Positions 37,601 to 48,144 of a stretch of 64,000 nt of DNA are shown here, piece by piece. The position numbers were made by a program, and so were the translations under genes. Source of the DNA: Linum tenue (taxonomy: Eukaryota > Streptophyta > Magnoliopsida > Malpighiales > Linaceae); NCBI GenBank assembly GCA_946122785.1, contig CAMGYJ010000002.1:23782492-23846491 (forward strand). The letters run 5' to 3'. The notes below the pieces were generated by a model, which did no database searches, was not told the origin of the DNA, and was given only the letters and a program-made list of their open reading frames with translations. How positions within the stretch are numbered: the first letter of the stretch is position 1; each line of letters starts with the position of its first letter.

Positions 37601-38904
37601 CTCAGCAAATGTCTTGAGACATTGAGCCTCCTGTGATACCTGCCCTCTATCTGGAGTTGCATAGAGTACAAACATTCGATTTGCACTCATATGAGTCTGG
37701 AAGAGCAGCCCCTTCTCCTGATGATATATTCTGCATTTATCATTTTGAATCAGAAAGGATAAACCCTTCTCCTGCATCTGATACTCAACAAGTTAGTTTT
37801 CAGACCAGGTACATAAAACACCCCTTGAATCATAAGAGGAATTTTGTTGATTATCAACTGAATAGTTCCCTTTCCAAGAACCTAGAGCTTTGTGTTATTT
37901 CCCAACTTGACAGTGTTGTCCAGGTTTGAGAACCACTTCTTTTCACCACTCATGTGGTTGCTACATCCTGAGTCGAGAAACCAACCATCTGTTATCTTCT
38001 CAGCAGAATTCTTATATGTTTTCAAAGCATGTGTCTCATCAATCTGAGATTCAACACATGCCATGAGAAGCATACCCTCTTTGGCAACTCCATCTCCTGC
38101 AACATAGTTAGCTTCCCATTCAGGACATTCATTCCTATAATGGCCAAGCTTGTGACATTTGTAGCACTCTACAATGCCTCTGCTCCAGCCCCTACCACGT
38201 CCTCTTCCACGACCAGGATATCCTCCACGACCCTGGCCTCTACCTCTTCCTCCTTCATACCCAACTTTGAGAGCCTGTTCTTCACCAGTAGACTGTTTGC
38301 TAAATTTTTGCTCATGGACAAGCAATGAGCTTTGCAAAGCATCCACTGAAAGAGAGTCTATATCTTTAGACTCCACAATCGAACATACTATATAATTAAA
38401 CCTCTCGGTAAGGGTTCTGAGGATCTTCTCTACAATTTTTCCATCAGTCATTTCTTCACCACAATTCCGCATAGCATTTGACACAATCATAACTCTTCCA
38501 AAATAATCATTCACAGGCTCACCTTGCTTCATTTCCAAGAGTTCAAAATCCCTTCTCAGTTTCTGGAGCTGAGCCTTCTTGACTCGAGCATCTCCTTGGC
38601 ACTTCTGCTTCATGGAGTCCCATAATTCCTTTGCAGTCCCCTTCCTGGTAATAGTGCGCAGGATCTCTTTGTCAATGCTGCTGTAGAGATAATTCTTCGC
38701 TTTGAGATCTTTGATTCTGAGATCCTTCAACTCTTTACTTTCTGCAGCAGAAAGTTCAGTTCCAGTAGCTGGTTCCTGGAAGCCATCAGCAACAACTGGC
38801 CAGAACTTGGCCGACCTCAACAGATTCTCCATAAGGAGGCTCCAGTGATCATAATCACCATCAAACCTTGGTAATCCAACCTGGGCAAGACCAGATTTAT
38901 TCAT
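34672..38904 (-). pseudogene. Copia C gag-pol, five lesions
   Basis: Gag starts MNKSGLAQVGLPRFDG at 38904 and includes LWDSMKQKCQG, a Gly/Arg-rich stretch, the zinc knuckle CYKCHKLGHYRNEC and the protease motif FLDSGCSNHM. TAG at 37882-37884 interrupts the frame, then a frameshift lies near 37780. GAG-pre-integrase LWHRRFGHLHHQDLQ and the integrase core (IDDFSRKIWVYFL, TDRGGEF, TPQQNGVAERRNRT) run to 36434, where there is a TAA. Frameshifts near 36200 and 35960 split the RT ([37 protein letters not shown]). RNase H (DSDYAGDINDRRSTSGYVF, KHIDVRFHFLRD) is intact in the last frame, which reads into the 3' LTR. Confidence 0.95.
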
Positions 38905-39536
38905 GATTACTCACTAACACTTGTCTTGGTATTTCCTCACTTAGTCTCTCGTGTTTGCACTCACCCGAGACACAATCCTCACCAAGCACACTCGTGTTTC
39001 CCTTTACCCACACTCTCACAAATCGCAGTTTGCTGAGGCTCTGATACCACAATGTAAACGAGAAAAATGCCAAGCAAACTTGATGATATTATTCAAGGTT
39101 CAGTGTACTGTTTAAATACATCAAGCATAACAACTGGAAGCTAAAAACCAGCTGCCACAACCCCTATTGCTCGGCTTATCTAACATAAAACCAGGAACTG
39201 TTTAACAACAACGGTCCTTAAAACAAGCAACAACTCGACACTACTAACAAAAAGCTAACACGTTATGGACTCCTACTGACTACTGACTCTTTATTGACCC
39301 AACTCCCCAAGACACGAGACCCAGCCCAAATACTCTGACCTTGTATTCTCGATCCAACAGTTAGAGAGACATTAATGAGAAAGAGAGACGAACACCAATT
39401 GCTATCTTATCTCTTAACTTATATTATGGTCGTTGTGGAGAAATTTTTTGCCACCTAGGACAGAAAGCTTCACAATTTTTCATTTCATTTTTATCATTTT
39501 TCAAGTTATTAATTATATTAAAATAACACTTAATAA

Positions 39537-39735
39537 ACATGTATATCAATCATCATGACCAAGATTTGAACTTGTGACCTATGAGCTCAAACTATCATCA
39601 TTTCAAGCATTTAACTAGCATGATTAATTATATTTGATGGTATTAATCCCAACAAAACATGTCTATGAATCATCATAACTAGGATCTGATCGTGCAAACT
39701 AGGAGCTCAAACTGTAACAATTTCAGTAGTTTGAC
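39537..39735. repeat. Degenerate tandem repeat, unit about 120 bp, two copies
   Basis: Copies start near 39537 and 39656, sharing ACATGT.TAT.AATCATCAT, then GAGCTCAAACT and ATTTCA. Many substitutions. No known element type. Confidence 0.6.
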
Positions 39736-39813
39736 AATAGAATAAGATATTCCATGCAATTTATCACAACAAGATTAATACTCATGTGATAAAAAAGATA
39801 CAATATAAGTGCC

Positions 39814-40121
39814 TTCTACGGTACCCCGGGTTAAATCTGGGGTACCGCATACGTTGAGTATGAAAACGCCATCTAGACCTCGAATTAGCAAGATTTTTGG
39901 GCATGATACTATACCCTAACCCTTAATGAGTGAACCCTAGGTCCTAATTATCTAAATCATAAACTATAAACCCTAACATGGTGCATTGATTATTGTTTCT
40001 AATTAAATTGATCTTGTGGTATAAGATTTAGAGAATTAAGACCTAGATTTTGATCTTTAAGGGTTAGAGTTTTCTTACTCAAGGTAGGCGGTACCCGGAT
40101 TTCACCCTGGGTACCGTAGAA
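39814..40121. mobile_element. 308-bp MITE-like inverted-repeat element
   Basis: Ends are about 34-bp imperfect inverted repeats: TTCTACGGTACCCCGGGTTA at the left and, on the complement of the right end, TTCTACGGTACCCAGGGTGA, both continuing to GGGTACCGC. Inner sequences such as CCCTAACCCTTAA and TTTAAGGGTTAGAG are also inverted, so the whole element could fold into a long hairpin. No clear target duplication was found. Confidence 0.75.
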
Positions 40122-43100
40122 CTCCCCTACAATACATAATATTCTATTCTTATATAATAGTTGACTTTTGTACATTACACTAAAAAAACTATTATAGATA
40201 AAATTTGTATTCTATTTTTTTAGCAATGATTAAAAAACATTGACAACTATTAGAAAACATATTTTCATATTTTTAGTTTATAATATGTTTGATAATTATT
40301 TATAATTATTAAAAAAATTAAAAATCTGAAAAAACATGAATTTAGTTGGTACACAATTCTAAACGTTTACATAATTTGAAATGTGATTTTCTTTTAAAAT
40401 TGAAAAATAAAAAAGCAAAGAATAACTTTTTTCGTATTCTAGAACATGAAAATTGTAATATTTTGTTTCTACGAACTACTACAAATATGTGGACCAATAT
40501 AGCCATGTTGCAATTTGTTAGAAAAGAGCTACTATAAATATCTGAACTAATACACTTTTATTGCGATGTACTAGAATAACAATTTTTTGTGTGCTTACTA
40601 GATCATTAAGAGATAATAGTATGAAGTAAAAATGGTGATTGCTAAGTTAAAAACATAGTCGTAACAACTTATTAATGTGACATGTTCCTATACTTTAAGA
40701 TTAATGAAATATATATCAACATACTTTAGTCATATGCTACAATGATACATCCCAATAATAATTTGAATTTCCATAATTGTGGCTATAATTCTCCGCTTCA
40801 TAATAGTTGTGACTAATATATTATAATTTACCCAATAAATAAATGGTTTCTGCGCAGCTCTCTCCATCTGACGACGTCGGCGCTTGTTGCATTCCTCCAT
40901 GTGTGTGTTCCAGTTGTGGCTTTAGAGCCCGAACAAGTACATATAGTCCAAAGTACACATTATAAGTTTATAATATATGGGATTAGCTTCCATTTCCATG
41001 CATATCAAATGGTGTATGTTTTAAAACACTTGTACATAGAATCAAATCTGGTGAATATTTGTGTATTTAAGTGTTAATGACGATTGCTTGCACCCATGGA
41101 CTATTTAAGAGATGGTAGCTAGGGTTTTGTCATTGCCAGCATTAATGTTGTTCACGGTCGTTTTCAGAACAACCAGGGCCTGCTAATTGTCGTATGCATG
41201 ATTAATTGACCCGCCTCTCTCATTGACAACCACATTTGAACAAGCCCCCGCGACCATCACATATGATTTACTATAATTATATATATTATATAGTATAAAC
41301 TTGTTCTCCCAACTTCCTGTCACCAAACCGAAAGAGAAGTGAAAAGGGCATACAAATTTTTATCATAACACACCCATAGTGTGACGACAGTATGTATATA
41401 GAGTTGACTAGTTTGGTTATATATGACATTAATTTTGACATTATTTTGAAATATGCAATATTTTTGTATTTATTAAAGTCTTCACGTTATATACAAAAAG
41501 CGATTTAATTTATCGTCTAGATAGAGATATCTTACTACCAGTATCAAGCATATCGTATATACATATATAAAGGATGGAGAAACCTTATTGTACTGGTGAT
41601 ACGATGGCAAATATTGTTTTCATTCTTCTAATATATGTACAAATTCAAAACATTGAAGAGAGATAATGATATAGAGATATGGAAACTAAAAAGAGACTAT
41701 ATGGAATATCCAAAGGCCAACGATCTATGACATAGTTTTCTCAAATTTTCAGTATTTCAATTATTATGTAACGAGATTGAAAGTAGTAAGGGTGTTTTTG
41801 TCTTTACAATTATTTATTTATTTCATTTAAAAAATATGCCAACAACAAAATTTCAACCTGAGTCTCTTCAAACGAAGATAATAATCATAAACTATTACAC
41901 TACACAAATTTGTTATATGTTTTTTAATATAAAATATACACGAAGTTAAACTCTGAAAAGCGGAGGACTTTTCCATCATGATTGGCAAACCCATTAAATC
42001 TACTATAAGTATTTTATAGTGTTTGATACTTCGATTTTCATAGTAGAGTTTTGTGTAGTTTTATCCATTTTAAAATCTCTACTCTCTCCTTAATTTTTGC
42101 TAAGGGAAAATTGGTAATTGGCTAACAAGAAAGAAGTATTTTTGTTACTAGGTATTGTGTTCTTACATTTTCTAATTTAAATTTTTTGTTTTTCCTCTTT
42201 TTTATTTTGTTCTTTTCCCTTACCAACTTCCTTTGAAATCCCCTCAATCGTGTAATAGTTTATGCCCCTTTCACTTCCATGTATAATGCTGTTTTTTAAA
42301 ATCAATCTTTTGGTATCTCTTGGCACTACAATTTGATTGTTGAGAGTTGAAGTTAGGCAAGTAGAGATTTCAACTTCGATATCAATGCATGGTGAATAGA
42401 ACGTAGTTCAATCAAGTAGTTGCGGTTTGGTCTCCGTAACCTCACTCGATCCCTCCATATTGGCATTGCCCAATGGTTCTTTCTCTCCTCAATGAACTAC
42501 CAAAAGAATTATTTTTGTTGCTTCTCTTGTTGAAGATGATGTTTGATAAGTAATATCTTCCGCCTTTACTCCTCTTCGTATGCTAGACTGTGAACTTGAA
42601 TGGATTTTCGGTCTTCGTTCAAGGTTAATAGCTTCACATATGTAAGCATTCTTTTATTTTCTATGTTTCATGATTTTATGTTTCTGATTGATAACAATTT
42701 TTATTTTTTATTTTTACGTTGTCTCATGAGAAGAGCATGCAAAAGATCTATTTCTTTTGATCATATTGCCTGATACAATGTTCGAAGCTTGGTGGACCTC
42801 TTGTTTCGTTGCTCCTCTTTTTGTTCTTAGCTTTCAAATTCAATGAGTTTTCTTTTTTCTTTATCTGCTCATTTTTCTAGTGGGTGTGCTTGCAACTTGT
42901 GTTACTGTTGTTCTGTTTTGTCTCTAACCGTATTCACCGCAAATATTTTTCTCGTTCTTCTGAAATATATAGAAATAAAAATTGCTAGATTTAAAACATT
43001 GAAATGAGAGATAATAAAATAGAGATTGGGAAACTAAAATAGAGATTGTGGAATACCCGAAGGGCAGAGATGTATAGAGGAATCTATGAAAGATGTATCT

Positions 43101-43419
43101 TTATTCTTTAATAATGGTTATACTTCTTTTTTTAATAAGGGTGAAATTGATTAATTAAAAGAGAGGGTTTACAAAGAAGAAGAAGAGAAGGAGGGGGTGT
43201 CCTCCCAAAACACAGAAAGTAAGGCCACACCCCAAAGGAAAGGAGATTCCAGTAGCTATCAGTTCTAAGACTCTCCACAATGTAGTGTGATTTAGGGAGA
43301 AAAGTGGGGAAGTAACCTATAATGTGGGTGGAAAAGATAGAAAGAGTGGAGAAATGATGAATTTTGGGTGGGAAAATCCATCAGAAGGAGACAAAAGGTG
43401 GGGGAAGGGGAAGGGTGGG
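40122..43419. other. AT-rich intergenic DNA, no gene recognised
   Basis: Very AT-rich with many stops in all frames. A pair of degraded direct repeats lies at about 41607-41730 and 42939-43095 (shared AAAACATTGAA, GAGATAAT, GGAAACTAAAA and TGGAATA.CC), about 1.33 kb apart. They could be remains of one element. The stretch 42400-42900 is less AT-rich but has no coding feature I recognise. Confidence 0.5.
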
Positions 43420-43770
43420 TGTTGATATGACTTGAATCGGATTATCAGCCGCTACGACTGGTAATCGGTGTATGGGCTCAATGTTATTTGGGTTCAAGGT
43501 TCTGGGCCTGGTCTGTAACCGTTTCCTTTGTCAGATTGGATTAGGTTTAGACCCACATGGAGAAGTACTATAAATACTTCTGATACTCCTCTGTAATCTG
43601 TAATCTCCTCGATATAGTGAAATTGGCTCTCTCTCGCCCGTGGACGTAGCTAACACACATCGTGTTAGTGAACCACGTAAATCGTGTGTCGTGTTTTTCG
43701 ATTCTCGCTTTCGTATTCTTGCTTTGTCGATTCCGGCGATTTCCCAATCCGTAGCAGCGCGTTTATAACA
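43420..43770 (+). repeat. 5' LTR of Copia element B (351 bp)
   Basis: Starts TGTTGATATGACTTGAATC and ends GTTTATAACA. The TATA box TATAAATA (43569-43576) sits inside an inverted repeat AAGTACTATAAATACTT (43563-43579). The related LTR of element A confirms the boundaries. No matching 3' LTR occurs in the window. Confidence 0.92.
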
Positions 43771-43772
43771 AG

Positions 43773-43785
43773 TGGTATCAGAGCC
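43773..43785 (+). other. Primer binding site of Copia B (initiator tRNA-Met)
   Basis: TGGTATCAGAGCC, two bases after the LTR end, is complementary to the 3' end of plant initiator tRNA-Met. This is the usual Copia primer. Confidence 0.93.
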
Positions 43786-43823
43786 GCGGCTGGAAATCAG
43801 GCTAGGTTTTTCGATTCAGAAGA

Positions 43824-44855
43824 ATGACGTCGGTGAACATGAAGATCGAAAAGTTCACGGGGAAGAACAGCTTCGCTATATGGAAGATCAAGATGCAGGC
43901 TTTATTAAAACAGCAAGGGCTGTGGGGGCCGCTGTCTGCGAAACAGAAGAAGGCAGCGGTCGATGACGATGAGTGGAATACCCTGGAGGAGAAGGCCCAC
44001 TCGACCATCATGCTATCGTTGTCTGATGACGTCATCATTGAAGTCGCTGCTGAGAAGACTGCCGCGGGCTTGTGGTTGAAACTAGAGAGTCTGTACATGA
44101 CTAAGTCTCTAACCAACAAGCTGCATCTCAAGCAACGGTTGTTCAGCTTGAGGATGCAAGAAGGTACGCCTTTGAGGGAACATCTCGAACAACTTAACTC
44201 TATTTTGCTGGATCTGCGTAATATAGATGTTCAAGTTGATGACGAGGATGCTGCCCTAATCCTGCTAGTTTCTTTGCCGAGTTCATATGTGAATTTCGTT
44301 GATTCTTTTATTGCTGGTAAAGAAAGCATGTCGTTGGAGGATGTCAGGTCTACTCTTCATACGAGAGAGATCAGACATAAGGCGTCCGGATCTGGTACAG
44401 TTGGTGAGGCATCGGGTTTGGCTGTTACAGGTGGAAAGGGAAAGAAGAAATCTGGTAAAGGGAATTTGAGCAAGAATTCCAAGGGTCCCGGTCCACAGCC
44501 AGGTGATGCTTGTCACAACTGTAAGGAAGTGGGGCATTGGAAGTACAACTGTCCCAAGAGAAGAGGGCAATAGAAGAAACAAGGTTCAGTTGCCGTGGCA
44601 GAAGTGGACAATAGTTCTGAAGACGATCTCGCCTTGGCTGTAGATGAGAAGGCACATCGTGGTGATGTGTGGTTTCTGGATACTGCAGCCTCATATCATA
44701 TGTCTCCGAACAGGGATTGCTTCACAACCTACGAGCAGATAGATGGTGGTAACGTGGTCATGGCTAATGGAGCTGTCTGCAAGGTTGTTGGAATAGGGTC
44801 CATAAAGGTTCGGACGCATGATGGTTCGTTCTGTACCGTGAATGATGTCAGGTGC
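43824..44855 (+). pseudogene. Copia B gag and protease, pol truncated by Gypsy F
   Basis: Gag of 249 codons: MTSVNMKIEKFTGKNSFAIW, LKLESLYMTKSLTNKLHLKQ, LREHLEQLNSILLDLRNIDV, and the zinc knuckle CHNCKEVGHWKYNC. A TAG at 44571-44573 follows NCPKRRGQ. The same frame then continues through the protease motif VWFLDTAASYHMSPN and the start of the GAG-pre-integrase region (IGSIKVRTHDGSFC, VNDVRC), where the left LTR of F begins. Integrase, RT and RNase H of this element are absent. Gag is otherwise free of lesions, so B is much younger than A (same family). Confidence 0.93.
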
Positions 44856-46219
44856 TGCTCTCTCCTACTGTCACTATAGAAAATGGCCAAGTGTAACCAC
44901 TTCCTAAAGCGTAGTATAGCGGGTTTGGGTTTTAATGTCAACTCGGGTCCTAGATGTGATGACTACTCAGTGAATTCGTATTATCTAGCAATGAAACTTT
45001 TAGTGCAGATTCAAACAAACAAAAACGCAAAGCAAGTTAAACGGTTGTTCAAGTCAAGAGAGGTCACCCGGATATGGTTCCCCCTAGTCTGCAGTTAAGC
45101 CGGATTGTAATTTACCAAGTTCAGTTTTCATGAAAGTTTATACTGTGGAAGGTTCTTAAATAGTCCGAAGTCTCGACTAAAGGTCTTCAGACCCTCTCAA
45201 TCTGAGTCTCTAGCGGGCGACTAACCTCCACCGGAGTAAACAGATTGAGGCCCTAACGAGCCAAACCACCACTACCGAATTGAATTCGGTACAGAATAGC
45301 GAATTGGCTTCTCGACTAAAGTCACCAATTCGCTACCTTCAATTAGGGATACTCTATCAACCTAGGCAAATATTCTCATTCTAGGTCAAAGCAGAAACAA
45401 CAGGAATTTGATCAGGATTCAAGTCATTCAATCATTCAAACCTCAATCGAATATAATCAATTCACAAACTCTGTACTTGGGTTCATACAATCAGACCTAG
45501 CATACAAATCTAGGGTTCCCCATACCCAGATGAATGGGGGAACTACTCCATAGAGAAAGAAGCAAAAGCAGATTCAGACGCGGAAATCATACTGTGAAGG
45601 ATGGATTTCTGCTCCTGGACGTTGTTCGGCACTCCTCCAAGCTCAAGCCGGGCTCCAATGGTGATGAAGATCAAGCTATGGCACTTGGGAACTCTGGTTC
45701 GTCGCGTTCTCTCTCTAGGAATCTCTTTCTCTCTCAAAAACTCGAAACCCTTGAATGTTGGCCTTCCTTTCCCTTAAATCTGCTGCCTGGTCGCGATACC
45801 CGGTCGAAATACCCGGTCGGGTATTTTGGGTCTCGACCGGGTATATTCAAAACGCGCGTTTCATGCCAGGGGAAAATCCCCGGTCTCTTCCAATAATCCC
45901 CGACCGGGGATTTTTTCCTTTTGCCCGGGCCTCCTTCTGTTTCTCACGGACGCCCAAAGACAGAAATCCCCGACCATGGCCAGAAAATACCCGGTCGGGT
46001 ATTTATGCTCATGGCCGGGTATTTTGGCTCTCCAGCACACTTCAAGCCTCACTTGCTCCGTTCGACCCGAATCTCGTTCCTTCGCCTTGATTCCACCGCC
46101 AAGTCCTGAAATATGACATAAACGTACAACCTCGCGTGAAATCGGCTTAAAACACGAGAATAAACATCTCAAACGGCTTCAGAAAAGGGGTGAAAACATG
46201 TGTAATTATCGGTCTATCA
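44856..46219 (-). repeat. 3' LTR of Gypsy F
   Basis: 1364 bp, read on the minus strand as TGATAGACCG to GAGAGAGCA. Between plus 45785 and 46026 it holds iterated near-palindromes: AAATACCCGGTCGGGTATTT, ATCCCCGACCGGGGATT and the half motif GGCCGGGTATTTTGG. Confidence 0.94.
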
Positions 46220-46232
46220 AACTCCCCCACAC

Positions 46233-48144
46233 TTAACCGTTTGCTTGTCCCTAAGCAAACCAAGTCAGACACCAGGTAAGCTCAAAACGTTTCAATCAAG
46301 CAGGCTTAAGGGCAAATCGTATCGGCACAAAACACGTGGATCATATTGGCTTTCGATCATCAACACGTGGCAACTCGAACGACAACCTAGACAACCACCA
46401 CAGATGACATTCGAATGCAATAAAGTCGAGCAAAGGAAGAGTTCTCTTCTGTTCACCAACCAACATAGACTTGACTCAACCACTTGTTCAAAACAGTCAC
46501 TTCATGCACAAAGCTCAAGATATCAGAATTAAGACCGAGCAATCTAGGTCCTCACCGGGGTAAAGAGTATAGAGAATATGAGAAAATGAATCGCTCACTC
46601 TCGACCAGTGGGGTCAGGACAAATTTGATGCGAAAAATGCGCATGCTTAATCTCTCAATCCCTAACGTCTCTTCACCATGAATGCAGCCTCTAAATGCTA
46701 GAGTTCACAAAAGGGGTGTCACCACTAACTAATCCGGAGGTCTTAGACACAGGTTCAACTGACTGGCTAGGGTCTTGGACATGGGGAAAAGGCCTTTTAG
46801 GTGGTGGAAGTTATAGCACAAGGTTCTACATTTCCAAACCCAACAAAAATCACAGTCAAGCAAACCAGTAACTTCTTTTCTGCTATTCTGCATTACTCAA
46901 CTTCTTTAGGGCACAAGAGAGAAGGTGGTTATAATAAATGTTAGCATTTCCAAGCCAGACTGCTAAGAAACACTACTTAATGAGCCTTATTCAGATTTTT
47001 GGTGGTGGATCTCTTTTGCTTTCATTTTTTCTTTGTTTTTCTTTAGTTTTTTTTTTCCTTTTTCATTCCTTAAGAGAACCACCACCTCTGCACATTTTTC
47101 AAACACACGCCCAACTTTTAAGCACTACCTCCAACCCTCACATTACATTTCGCAGAAACAGCGGAAAGCACGTAAAAACCACTCTGTGGAACCTTCGAAA
47201 AGATACAAAAGGGTGATTTTTCATTGCAGACCGAAAGAAAGGATAACACACGGCTCAAAGGGGCTGACTAGGGGATATGACACATCAGGACAGTCGATTT
47301 GGTCGTGGGCTAATCCTATGCCTCCATCATCTTAGCTAGTGACAACGTGAATGCTACACATCATGGAAGAGGAATCTATCGCACAAGAAAGAAACGAGCA
47401 GGCTCAATTCTCACATGGCTACCTATATGCTCTATCTCACATTCTGATTACCTGAAATAGATGCATAAATGACTGTCAAAAGCAAGTGATCAAATTCAAA
47501 TCGCAGTTGGTAAGCAAACAGTTAAAAACTGAACCCCTACACAACTCTACTACACATCTCAGTCATCGTAATAGGCTGTCTTAGTCACACTCAAGTTGTC
47601 ATGCATCAAGTCAAAAGCCATTCAATTCACTAATCACATCCACAGTGCCAATACGATCAATCATCAAGCAAACAGCAGTGCTTGGAGCCCTCAAATCTCG
47701 AGATTTGGACAGTGGACTAGGCTCCAAGCACCCATACACACGTTCCAATTAATACAAAGAACCCCCCCCCACACACACACTTAAATGAGACAATGTCCTC
47801 AATGGAGCAGAGGGAAGGGGAACGATGTTACCGTGAAATGAGATCAGGAACGGAGATTGGGAGGCAGACTAGACAAAAGCAGGGGACTGGAAGGGGAACC
47901 AGTCCGAGGCACAGGGCTAAAGTCAACAAAAGACACACACTGGGTGATAAAAGAGCTCAAACACAATATGTTAGGTCCAATGGTCAGCCCAATAATGCCT
48001 CATCCAAAACAAAAGAAAACAAACCAAAACCAAACCGGTTTACAATCCGACTCAAAACACAAGAAAGAAAGTCAAACCGTGGTAGGGTTGCCTCCCCACA
48101 AGCGCTTCTTTACCGTCTTTTAGCTGGACGCCCGTGGTGGATAC
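46233..48144 (-). other. Non-coding 3' internal region of Gypsy F
   Basis: About 1.9 kb between the end of the gag-protease frame and the polypurine tract. No pol domain is recognisable on either strand. It contains a C run followed by ACACACAC near 47761-47780 and a T-rich run on the plus strand near 47020-47070. Frames here are short and unlike any family I know. Confidence 0.75.

Larger units (their letters stand above)
33992..39359 (-). mobile_element. Copia LTR retrotransposon C, complete but inactivated
   Basis: LTRs at 39053-39359 (5', 307 bp) and 33992-34762 (3', 771 bp because a 457-bp MITE is inserted). Perfect target duplication GTTAG at 33987-33991 and 39360-39364. On the minus strand the 5' LTR is followed by the primer site TGGTATCAGAGCC (plus 39037-39049). 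The polypurine tract before the 3' LTR is TTTAGGGGAGGATA. LTRs differ at about nine sites plus two small indels (about 3%), counted by eye, so the insertion is not recent. Coding lesions are listed under the gag-pol entry. Confidence 0.95.

Noticed and set aside
45755..46172. Overlapping frames in both LTRs of Gypsy F
   Set aside because: They repeat in each LTR, read through the GC-rich palindromes, and have no protein family features.
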